From NCBI RefSeq assembly GCF_015207375.1, contig NZ_JADEWY010000057.1, positions 1 to 39,241 on the forward strand: a stretch of DNA of 39,241 nt. Reading direction: 5' to 3'. The notes under the pieces were generated by a model. The model was not told the DNA's origin and searched no databases. It saw nothing but the letters and a program-made list of their open reading frames with translations. Positions within the stretch are counted from its first letter, which is position 1. Each line of letters begins with the position of its first letter. This DNA comes from Coleofasciculus sp. LEGE 07092. GTDB taxonomy: Bacteria > Cyanobacteriota > Cyanobacteriia > Cyanobacteriales > Coleofasciculaceae. The position numbers and the translations under genes were made by a program. Shown here one piece after another: positions 26,740-33,496 of this stretch.

Positions 26740-27282
26740 CTAAGGCTGTACAGTTGCAGTCCGTTCCTTATTCTTAATCAGAATCTCTACCAAATCACGT
26801 ACTCGGAAAGCGCCCGACTCCACACACCCAACTGTTTCAGATTGAAACTTGGTGCAGAGGTCATCCCAGGCAACAAAAATTGTCTCCTCTGGAAGCGACT
26901 GCACAAATTGCCCAGAACCGATAGTTCCAGGTGTAAACCAGGTAATCCGGATAGCATCTCCTGTGTCTACTAAACCGTTCAACGTTTCGATTTCCTGAAC
27001 CCTTAACTCTCCACGATTCGATGAAGTAATGGGTAGTTTCATCTCGGCTTTCAACACATACACAATAGTTCCAGGACTATTTGCCCGCAAGGGAGTGGAA
27101 ATCACACAGCCGTTCTCAAACGGTTCGGGTAACATCTGAATCGGACTTTCACGAATGTCAGTCAGTTGTTTACACTCTGGTTCACTCATCTTCGGTTGAC
27201 TTAAATGAGGCGTTGCCAAGCCGATTGCACCAGAGTTAAAGTATAAAGAAGCAAGAAGTGCGATCGCGCCGAATTTTACCAT
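26740..27282 (-). CDS. secreted protein of unknown function
   Basis: A 180-residue protein with a hydrophobic N-terminus (VKFGAIALLASLYFNSGAIGLA), probably a signal peptide cut near residue 23. Four cysteines in the mature part (in PECKQL, ENGCVIS, DDLCTKF and VGCVES) suggest two disulphides and an extracytoplasmic place. No known motif. The ribosome site is strong (GGAGGAG about 8 bases before the ATG). It lies 50 bases upstream of the HEPN-RNase III gene on the same strand, so the two may share a transcript, odd for a secreted protein and a ribonuclease. Confidence 0.6.
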   Translation of the reverse strand: MVKFGAIALLASLYFNSGAIGLATPHLSQPKMSEPECKQLTDIRESPIQMLPEPFENGCVISTPLRANSPGTIVYVLKAEMKLPITSSNRGELRVQEIETLNGLVDTGDAIRITWFTPGTIGSGQFVQSLPEETIFVAWDDLCTKFQSETVGCVESGAFRVRDLVEILIKNKERTATVQP

Positions 27283-27298
27283 TTTAATTATTCTCCTC

Positions 27299-27320
27299 CC
27301 TCTACGTTCACGGTAATGCT
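27299..27320 (+). pseudogene. short relic resembling the alpha/beta hydrolase motif region
   Basis: Bases 27299-27320 repeat 24790-24811 of the hydrolase gene with one C/T difference (18 bases identical without break). In plus-strand frame it reads LYVHGNA, the oxyanion motif, then runs to a stop after seven more codons. It lies just upstream of the minus-strand secreted-protein gene. Either a trace of a second hydrolase copy or a coincidence in a conserved motif. Confidence 0.3.
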
Positions 27321-27335
27321 TTAGAGTATTCAGGC

Positions 27336-27989
27336 TTAATCTGACGTTACATCTCCACCCGACTCATTCACCAATTGACTCAATCGCTTAAGAATTCTCA
27401 GAACATCATACAAGTCATTCCCAGGATTGCGAGTAATAAACACCTTAGACAAGGCGTACTGTGGAACTTTTCCCTTAACTAATTTCACAAAGACGAAACT
27501 CCCCCCAGTGGTAATCATGCCAAAACTGGGCTGTTCCGCATTAGAGTTGCCTAACATATAAGCCAAAATTTGCGCGAGTCCTTCCTCAATCGAAAACGCT
27601 GCCCGTTTAGACTCAATTACCATTACCCAAAACTGGTCTTTTAAAACTAACGTATCAATTTTAGCTTTAACAATAACATCGTCATCTTCTGAGATAATAT
27701 CTACAGACTCTTCAGATTTGACGTAAAAAGGAAATAAATAAAAGTCCCCGATAAATAAAATAGGGTCTAACACTGCCATTCTGACGATATCTTCTAAGAC
27801 AGGTGGGTAATTGAGTAAATTAATATAACCCACTTTTACTTTGTCTAAGAGTTGTTTATCTAGAGTAGTGAGTTCTGGTAAATTATCCTGCCACTCCCAG
27901 AAGAAAGATTCATCTTCAACGAGCTGAATACCGAACGTTATGATTAAGTCACGCAGTGTGGTTTCTTTAGCTTGGAGCGTTTGAACCAT
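27336..27989 (-). CDS. PD-(D/E)XK nuclease-like protein (type I restriction R-like)
   Basis: A 217-residue soluble protein. The motif order fits a PD-(D/E)XK core: Asp112 in AKIDTLVL, Glu126 and Lys128 in VMVIESKRA, then Gln140 and Tyr144 in EEGLAQILAYM, a QxxxY motif as in RecB/HsdR-type nucleases. Similar cyanobacterial proteins are often labelled 'restriction endonuclease subunit R', but there is no helicase here. The N-terminal half is helical (DKQLLDKVKVGYINLLNYPPV). It lies 54 bases before the secreted-protein gene and about 100 bases after the next nuclease-like gene, all on one strand. Confidence 0.65.
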   Translation of the reverse strand: MVQTLQAKETTLRDLIITFGIQLVEDESFFWEWQDNLPELTTLDKQLLDKVKVGYINLLNYPPVLEDIVRMAVLDPILFIGDFYLFPFYVKSEESVDIISEDDDVIVKAKIDTLVLKDQFWVMVIESKRAAFSIEEGLAQILAYMLGNSNAEQPSFGMITTGGSFVFVKLVKGKVPQYALSKVFITRNPGNDLYDVLRILKRLSQLVNESGGDVTSD

Positions 27990-28086
27990 AGTCTTTAGTT
28001 TTTGTAGTTTCGATTCATTTGAGAATTTCCGGCTATAGCTTAATTTTATTGGTAATCGGGTAGAGTTGCCTCGTCAATAATCTGCA

Positions 28087-28689
28087 TTAACCGTTCTGCA
28101 CCATCCAAATCAGAAAACCCAAAATTTGCTCAACTGGCGGTAATGGATAATCAGTTAGGTCAATCGTAACAGTTTGCCATTCTAGTTTAAGAAACCGCCA
28201 AACTGTACCACTTGTCACCGTTCCGTAGATTGTTGAGATTGGCTGCTGCTTCTGTTGATTAAAGCGTTGAGCAGCTACCATCTCAGCTAAACATTGTCCC
28301 AGTGCCGGTTTAAGGTCTTCTTTTTTAGCTTCCACCAAAACCACGGCAGGCGCTTTAATAAACAACTGCTCTGGAGAGCGGCTAATCAGAAAATCGACAT
28401 AGCCCGTCAAATCAACCTCTGGCTGCACGTTAAACTCTTCACCCGAAAAGACACTAATTTGTCCTTTGAGCTGGCGTTTGACTTCTAACAAGACTGGATT
28501 GATAATACCTTCAGAACGCGCTTTTTCACTACTCACAGCAATTGCCCAAGGCAGCGTTTCTTTCAGGGTATCTCTGAGTAAAGGAGTTGGATTGACTGGG
28601 GAAACTTCTGGAAGAAAGCGCTCACCTTCAATGATAGTGAGTTGAAAATTCTCTACAGCTTTGCTGAGGGTAAATTTACTATAAGGCAT
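28087..28689 (-). CDS. second PD-(D/E)XK nuclease-like protein
   Basis: A 200-residue soluble protein with the same motif logic as its neighbour: Asp99 in GYVDFLISR, Glu120 and Lys122 in VVLVEAKKED, Gln132 in LGQCLAEM. The last motif lacks the Tyr of QxxxY. The N-terminal part contains a possible catalytic-support Glu in a helix (EKARSEGIINPVLLEVKRQL). A C-terminal VTSGTVWRFLKLEW is common in cyanobacterial homologues of unknown function. It is unlike its neighbour in overall sequence, so the pair is related in fold rather than a recent duplication. Gene order suggests one minus-strand unit with 27336-27989. Confidence 0.65.
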   Translation of the reverse strand: MPYSKFTLSKAVENFQLTIIEGERFLPEVSPVNPTPLLRDTLKETLPWAIAVSSEKARSEGIINPVLLEVKRQLKGQISVFSGEEFNVQPEVDLTGYVDFLISRSPEQLFIKAPAVVLVEAKKEDLKPALGQCLAEMVAAQRFNQQKQQPISTIYGTVTSGTVWRFLKLEWQTVTIDLTDYPLPPVEQILGFLIWMVQNG

Positions 28690-28795
28690 AAGGATTTTCC
28701 TACTCTGTTTCTCAATTTTAAACTCCCTGGCAGATTACCGATGTTATGTAGAATCGCACTCCATCCAGCCAGTTAAAAACCGACTTAAGCTATTA

Positions 28796-28816
28796 GCCCG
28801 AATTTTAATTCAGGGC
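28796..28816. repeat. dispersed palindrome, copy C
   Basis: GCCCGAATT and its complement form a hairpin with one bulged A, preceded by CTTAAGCTATTAGCCCG, the same lead-in as in the cluster near 32300. It lies 24 bases past the gcvT stop on the minus strand and could help end that transcript. Confidence 0.5.
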
Positions 28817-28839
28817 GGACTTTCAAAATTATTATTTAT

Positions 28840-29982
28840 TTAAGATGAGCGTTTCTTTGAGCGATAAAATGGTTTTTTTACCACAACGGCTGGATAAGCT
28901 TTACCCCGAATTTCTACTTCTAACTTCTGACCCGTTTTGGCTAGCGGTGTGGGAACATAGGCAAGAGCGATCGCTTTTCCCAATGTTGGTGCTAAAGTTC
29001 CACTAGTCACTTCGCCAACAACTGCCCCAGCCGATAGCACCGGATAGCCATGACGGGCAATGTGCCGCCCCTCCATCTGGATGCCAATTAACCGACGCTC
29101 TACCCCTGCTGCCTTTTGCTGTTCTAGCACTGAGCGTCCAATAAAATCACCTTTACTATCAAGATGAACCAGCCAACCCAAACCTGCTTCTAGGGGAGTG
29201 GTGGTTTCATCAATATCTTGCCCATATAGGGCTAGAGCTGCTTCTAATCGTAAGGTATCTCTAGCTCCCAATCCGCAGGGAGTGACGCCAGCTTGTAGGA
29301 GAGAACGCCACAACTCTACTCCAACATCCGGGGCTACCATTACCTCAAATCCATCCTCGCCCGTGTAACCCGTCCTGGCAATAAAAGCGGGTTGATTGAG
29401 GAGGGTTGCTTCTAAATGTCCGAAAAATTTGAGTGAGGATAAATTTTCCTGCACGAAGGGTTGAAGATAAGCCTCCGCTTGGGGTCCTTGTACTGCAATC
29501 AATACATTTTCTGTTGAGATATCTTGCAACTCAATGGAAGTAGTTTCTAGATTAGCGAACAACCAGTCTTTGTCTTTTGTGCGAGTAGCAGCATTAACAA
29601 TTGCCATACCTCGCTGTTCGCCCCTCTCATCCTCACCCTGATAGTAGAAGATAATGTCATCAATGATGCCAGCCTGAGGATTTAACAAAACTGTGTACTG
29701 CGCTTCACCCCGTTGCAACCGCATCAAATCTGACGGTACGAATCGCTGCAACTGCTGCCGCAACTCCTTGCCTTTAAGGGCAAATTTTCCCATGTGAGAA
29801 ATATCAAACATCCCAGCAGACGTTCGCACAGCTTCGTGTTCTTGAGCGATGCTGCTGTAGAGTACTGGCATTTCCCAACCGGAAAAGGCGGTGAGTCGGG
29901 CATTTTGTTCGACAACTAGGTTAAATAGGGGAGTTCGGGCAAGGGAAGGAGTTTCTGATTGGGGTGCTTCTGGCTTAACCAC
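28840..29982 (-). CDS. gcvT: aminomethyltransferase, glycine cleavage T protein
   Basis: GcvT moves the methylene group from lipoyl-GcvH to tetrahydrofolate and releases ammonia. The 380-residue product shows the family signatures HEAVRTSAGMFDISHMGKF (near residue 48-66), AQYTVLLNPQAGIIDDIIFY with the catalytic-Asp region, GYTGEDGFEV, LGARDTLRLEAALALYGQDID and GEVTSGTLAPTLGKAIALAYV. Translation starts with GTG at 29982. It lies upstream of gcvHP on the same strand but separated by about 4.4 kb and one opposite-strand gene, so it cannot share their transcript simply. Confidence 0.95.
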   Translation of the reverse strand: MVKPEAPQSETPSLARTPLFNLVVEQNARLTAFSGWEMPVLYSSIAQEHEAVRTSAGMFDISHMGKFALKGKELRQQLQRFVPSDLMRLQRGEAQYTVLLNPQAGIIDDIIFYYQGEDERGEQRGMAIVNAATRTKDKDWLFANLETTSIELQDISTENVLIAVQGPQAEAYLQPFVQENLSSLKFFGHLEATLLNQPAFIARTGYTGEDGFEVMVAPDVGVELWRSLLQAGVTPCGLGARDTLRLEAALALYGQDIDETTTPLEAGLGWLVHLDSKGDFIGRSVLEQQKAAGVERRLIGIQMEGRHIARHGYPVLSAGAVVGEVTSGTLAPTLGKAIALAYVPTPLAKTGQKLEVEIRGKAYPAVVVKKPFYRSKKRSS

Positions 29983-30382
29983 AGTTAGTCTTCAGTTACA
30001 GGTTACATCCTTAATATCTTACGTCTTCAGTAGTGATCTACGGTACTTTAAAATCACTTATTTAATAATAATTAATCACGAATTATAGTTTATAAACTCA
30101 TTTAAAAGTAAATGTTTATTTTATAAATTATCTTTAACTAAAATTGCTGCTTACCGTATCTTTCCAATGGTAGATGAGGAAGAGCCACACCAATATTTAT
30201 AGTGGTAAAGCTTAGGGTTTAGCTAGGCAGAAGGACAAATTAATAACTTTCTCGATTTAATGACCTTGTACGGATTGAGTAGCAAAACGTAATTCTAATT
30301 TTTTGCTCCTTCCAGACTCTATCAAGCCCCTAATCCAGTTTTCTAATTAACAACGCTTTAAAAAATCAGGAGATAGCCAGTT
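29983..30382. other. AT-rich intergenic region upstream of gcvT
   Basis: A 400-base gap between divergent gcvT and the zinc-ribbon gene. The part 30040-30150 is markedly AT-rich with runs such as TTTAATAATAATTAATC. No gene, tRNA or glycine riboswitch element was recognised. It must contain the gcvT promoter. Confidence 0.4.
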
Positions 30383-30583
30383 ATGGGAGTTAATTCTTGT
30401 CTTTGTTGTGGGAATCGCTTACTTCGTCATGCAGGACGAAAAGGTGTCTACTGGTTTTGCACCTCCTGTCATCAAGAAATGATTTCACCGATGCCCCGTC
30501 AGTCAACGGCTGGACTAGACACGTTGAAGTTTCGATCGCCTCTGTTAGGAAATTCCCCAAAGCATTACTCTGTTAAGTACTAG
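30383..30583 (+). CDS. small zinc-ribbon protein
   Basis: A 66-residue protein with a treble-clef or ribbon pattern: CLCCGNRLLRH (Cys6, Cys8, Cys9) and YWFCTSCHQEM (Cys26, Cys29). This short cysteine layout, with YWFC and QEM, is familiar from many small cyanobacterial proteins of unknown function. The C-terminal half (30-66) is Ser/Pro-rich and probably disordered. A good ribosome site (CAGGAGA) lies about 10 bases before the ATG. It stands alone after an AT-rich gap, and a palindrome cluster follows. No function assigned. Confidence 0.7.
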   Translation: MGVNSCLCCGNRLLRHAGRKGVYWFCTSCHQEMISPMPRQSTAGLDTLKFRSPLLGNSPKHYSVKY

Positions 30584-30652
30584 AGCTTGAAATTCACACT
30601 CAGAGCGATCGCATAATAAAATTACATCCAGAACAACTAAGCCCGAAAATCC

Positions 30653-30842
30653 GCCCGGAGTTCAAACTCCGGGCTAATAGCTCAAGTCCATTTCAATGGA
30701 CTGAAAGTCTTGTAGAGTCAGTATTTGGTCTTCATAGCGAGGACTTTATGTATGAGCCAGTGGTTTAAACCACTGGCGGTTAGTGAGACTGGTGCAAGAT
30801 GTGAGTTGAAACATACCCCGTCCCTAAAAAGGATGGGGTTTT
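30653..30842. repeat. cluster of palindromes, copy A
   Basis: Within the gap 30584-31044 four hairpins follow one another: GCCCGGAG/CTCCGGGC (30653-30674), AGTCCATT/AATGGACT (30685-30702), a perfect 22-base palindrome centred on GGTTTAAACC (30756-30777) and ACCCCGTCC/GGATGGGGT with four T after it (30815-30842). Between the last two is GGTGCAAGATGTGAGTT (30791-30807). The same modules recur near 32205-32380 in the opposite order. Such palindrome-rich ends are typical of non-autonomous elements mobilised by IS200/IS605-type transposases, but no transposase is here. Confidence 0.65.
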
Positions 30843-31044
30843 GTCAATGAGGCACAGAACAAAACGCTATACTAATTGACGTACTCTGTAGCAATTTGTT
30901 TATAGAGAAAAAAGGGGGTAAGGTTTTGCCGATGTTGGGTGAGTTACGGAGGCAAATGATCAAGCTTTAAGGGCGTAGCTGAGGCAAGATTGGCATCATA
31001 CAGCAAAATTTAAAAGTCAGCGAACAACAATCAGGAGGTTTGCC

Positions 31045-31638
31045 ATGAAAGGAATTAAATTGGGGTCTGTTTTGTCATTGGGGATTTTATTGGCATTGGT
31101 AGGCAATCGAGTGAATGCCTTACCAGGTCAAACGGTTGAAACCGTTGCCGCTTGGATTAGTGCTCATCCTACGTTGCAGCCCGGTATTGGCGATGGGTTG
31201 GTGGTGACAAAAAGTAACTCTGCTGCTCAACGATTTACCTTTAAAGCGTCGGTACTCCCTCCGGGTCAAATCGCCTTTCCAACCAGCCGTAATATTATTC
31301 GCAACGAGGAAATTTCTTTCTATGACAAAATTAATGGCGTAACTCCCGAACGGCTAACGGAATCATTGCGGATTATTTATGGTCCTGCGGTCTATCAAGA
31401 TTACCAGCGAGCTAGACTGGTTTACGCTTACCCCACCCCAGAAACTATAGATTTAGCACGACGACAGAATCTGCCGCTCTTGGCAGCGCAGAAGGGGCAA
31501 TTGCTGCTAGGAGACCGCTTTGCCTATTGGTGGGAAGTTACTCAATCCGAAGATGGTAAAGCCCTCAATGGGCTTTTAACGATTTTTCTGCCAGAGGATT
31601 TAGATAAACTCGAATCAGAATTACGCGATCGCTCTTGA
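31045..31638 (+). CDS. secreted protein, cyanobacterial type
   Basis: A 197-residue exported protein with a clear signal peptide (KLGSVLSLGILLALVGNRVNA, cut near residue 25). The mature domain is a mixed alpha/beta fold: TVETVAAWISAHPTLQPGIGDGLVV, a basic strand region, PERLTESLRIIYGPAVYQDYQRARLVYAYP and RFAYWWEVTQSEDG. No cysteines and no catalytic motif. The ribosome site is excellent (AGGAGGT 7 bases before the ATG), so it is probably well expressed. It is framed on both sides by the palindrome clusters A and B. I recognise it only as a conserved cyanobacterial protein without known function. Confidence 0.7.
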   Translation: MKGIKLGSVLSLGILLALVGNRVNALPGQTVETVAAWISAHPTLQPGIGDGLVVTKSNSAAQRFTFKASVLPPGQIAFPTSRNIIRNEEISFYDKINGVTPERLTESLRIIYGPAVYQDYQRARLVYAYPTPETIDLARRQNLPLLAAQKGQLLLGDRFAYWWEVTQSEDGKALNGLLTIFLPEDLDKLESELRDRS

Positions 31639-31736
31639 TAAGGTGTTAGGTATCTAATTTGCACCCGTTAAGACGGAGTTTTCTGTTCAGCTCCCAAGCT
31701 TGAATAACTTATTTTTTGGCAATTCCTAACTGACCG

Positions 31737-32081
31737 CTAGTGATTGTACCAGACTCCAGCGAAAATACTCTTTACAGTTCTGGCAATGCGCTTTAAGTCT
31801 TCATCTAGGAGGGGGGGCCAGTTCACCCCAGTCTGACGCCCAGCTTCAAACCGCTCTCGGCTCTCATAAGATATCAGGTACAGCGAGTAAATCAGCTCTC
31901 GATCAATAGTAGTAGAACCTCGCAAACCCTCAAATACCATTTTTAGCGCTAACAAAATATTAGTCACTTGACCCGGTATCGGTGCTTTTCCCTGCTTCAG
32001 GCGAACGAGGAAACCATCGTTATTTTGGTCAGGTGCAGTTCCCTGACTAATTATGAAGCTACGAGCAGTTTTATAATCCAT
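31737..32081 (-). CDS. conserved cyanobacterial protein of unknown function
   Basis: A 114-residue, largely helical cytoplasmic protein starting MDYKTARSFIISQGTAPDQN. Blocks LVRLKQGKAPIPGQVTNILLALKMVF, IDRELIYSLYLISYESRERFEAG and WPPLLDEDLKRIARTVKSIFAGVW are characteristic of a small cyanobacterial family; some members carry the label 'dethiobiotin synthetase', which the sequence does not support (no P-loop). Convergent with the secreted-protein gene about 100 bases away and followed upstream by palindrome cluster B. Confidence 0.7.
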   Translation of the reverse strand: MDYKTARSFIISQGTAPDQNNDGFLVRLKQGKAPIPGQVTNILLALKMVFEGLRGSTTIDRELIYSLYLISYESRERFEAGRQTGVNWPPLLDEDLKRIARTVKSIFAGVWYNH

Positions 32082-32204
32082 GGAGTTTGATGTGCTGGCT
32101 TACTGGCATGGTTTCTGCCCATCCAATGCTTTCAATTGTGACATTGGATTGGTAGCTGCGATAGGCTCTACTGAAACGCGCTTTAGTTAGTTTAAACTGA
32201 TAAA

Positions 32205-32380
32205 TTGCACCAGTGGCAACAACCCGCCAGTGGTTTTAACCACTGTCTTATAGCTAAAGTCGTCTCGCATACGACTGGATAAGACTTGTAGTCCATGTCA
32301 ATGGACTTAAGCTATTAGCCCGGAGTTTTAACTCTGGGCGGGTTTTCGAGTTTACTGACAATGGTGCAAGATGTGAGTTT
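32205..32380. repeat. cluster of palindromes, copy B
   Basis: Modules match cluster A: TTGCACCAGT (32205-32214, reverse of a piece of A), CAGTGGTT/AACCACTG (32228-32245), AGTCGT/ACGACT (32258-32276), AGTCCAT/ATGGACT (32290-32307), GCCCGGAGTT/AACTCTGGGC with one wobble (32318-32339) and GGTGCAAGATGTGAGTT (32363-32379, identical to A). It lies against the 3' end of the broken ParA gene, whose stop codon is at 32379-32381, so the repeat may have cut that gene's end. Confidence 0.65.
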
Positions 32381-33356
32381 AAACTAATTGTTCGTCAGGT
32401 AATGGTAATTGAGTACGCGCAGCAACTTTATGAGCCAGATCTTTAAAGTCCCAGTATACTCCTTTCACTGCTGTAATATGAGCCCCGATAGCTCCATCCG
32501 CAGGCTTGAGATGGAAGATTGGCTTATGAGCTTCTTGAGCCATTGGCATTAAGCTCTGATAATGCTTGAGTAACGCTAAACAGTTAGGATCATTGGCTAG
32601 CGATGGGTGTGACTCTTCTGGTTGTTGGATAACCTCTTCACTATAAATTTGGGGAATTCGGGCAATCCATTGTTGAAAAGCTTTTACTGGTCGATCAAAC
32701 CGAACACCATGTTGAAGGACAATATATCCTACAGGACACATCTGTCCTACAGGCAAGGGTAGGTCAGAGGCTGGATTTTTAGGAATACGCTCCTGCCACT
32801 CTTCTCTCCATCGATGCAGGGTTGGACCCAAATTTTTCAAACCTTATAGTGAAAAAAGATCAGGTGAAAGGGGTACAACAACATAATCTGACGCAATGAG
32901 GGCAGCTCGATTAATAGCCCCCAAATTAGGACCTAAATCAACTAAAACAACATCAGCTATAGTGTTTTTGGCTGCTCTATCTAGTAATCGCCAAAACGCA
33001 GAAATAATTCTGAAAGATCGTTCTTTACGATCTAGACAACCTGGCCACTGAGCAGAAAGTTCATCTGGCAGATCTTTTGAACGTCTTTTCTCATTCAATC
33101 GGCGTTCCTCCTCTGGGGTTGCCGTTGCTCGACGGGGACCAACCCGAATCCAAGTGCGTCCATTGAATCTTACAGGAGGTGCATCTGATGGCTCAACAAT
33201 GGCAACTGCTAATTCGCACCCACTGATGATTCGCTTACCAACAGTCAAAAGTGGAAATGGCAGGATGTTGCCATCAGATCGCATATCAGCAAGGGTACGA
33301 AGCAATTCATCAGTGATTGGAAAGTTAGCGCAGGTTCCATATGATACGAATGACAT
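32379..33356 (-). pseudogene. AlbA_2-ParA chimera split by an in-frame stop
   Basis: One frame, 33356 to 32379, broken by TAA at 32844-32846. Residues about 1-97 match the end of an AlbA_2 (Schlafen-type) domain: APPVRFNGRTWIRVGPRRA, then PEEERRLNEKRRSKDLP. At residue about 98 it switches to the middle of a ParA-family ATPase: DELSAQWPGCLDRKERSFR, VVLVDLGPNLGAINRAALIASD, VVPLSPDLFSL, then the stop where Gln (CAA) is expected, then GLKNLGPTLHRWREEW and the rest of ParA to the end. The ParA N-terminus with the Walker A P-loop is absent. The ribosome could restart at TTG 32840, but without a P-loop activity is unlikely. Reads as a deletion-fusion of two genes followed by a nonsense change. Confidence 0.8.
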
Positions 33357-33496
33357 TCTTACTTCAAGGTAATCTGTTGGCTGGCTAACGAAAAGTTAGT
33401 CTGCGATCGCCTGATTCGACAATCCTTGCTCTTACCGTTTCAGGTTCGGCGGCGGCTTTTGCTCTGCTAAAGCTTGCAGATTAGAGATTGAGCCGC

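Noticed and set aside
29983..30382. Glycine riboswitch upstream of gcvT
   Set aside because: No tandem aptamer pattern with the conserved GGAGAG and CCGAAGGGGCAA-like elements was found.
30653..30702. tRNA-like T-arm (GGAGTTCAAACTCC)
   Set aside because: No acceptor, D-arm or anticodon arm fits around it; it is part of the palindrome cluster.
30653..32380. CRISPR array from repeated palindromes
   Set aside because: Units differ in sequence, spacing is irregular, copies are few and there are no cas genes.
32844..33356. Stand-alone 170-residue ParA-like protein
   Set aside because: The following 153-residue frame is the exact continuation in the same frame after one stop codon, so both are parts of one broken gene.
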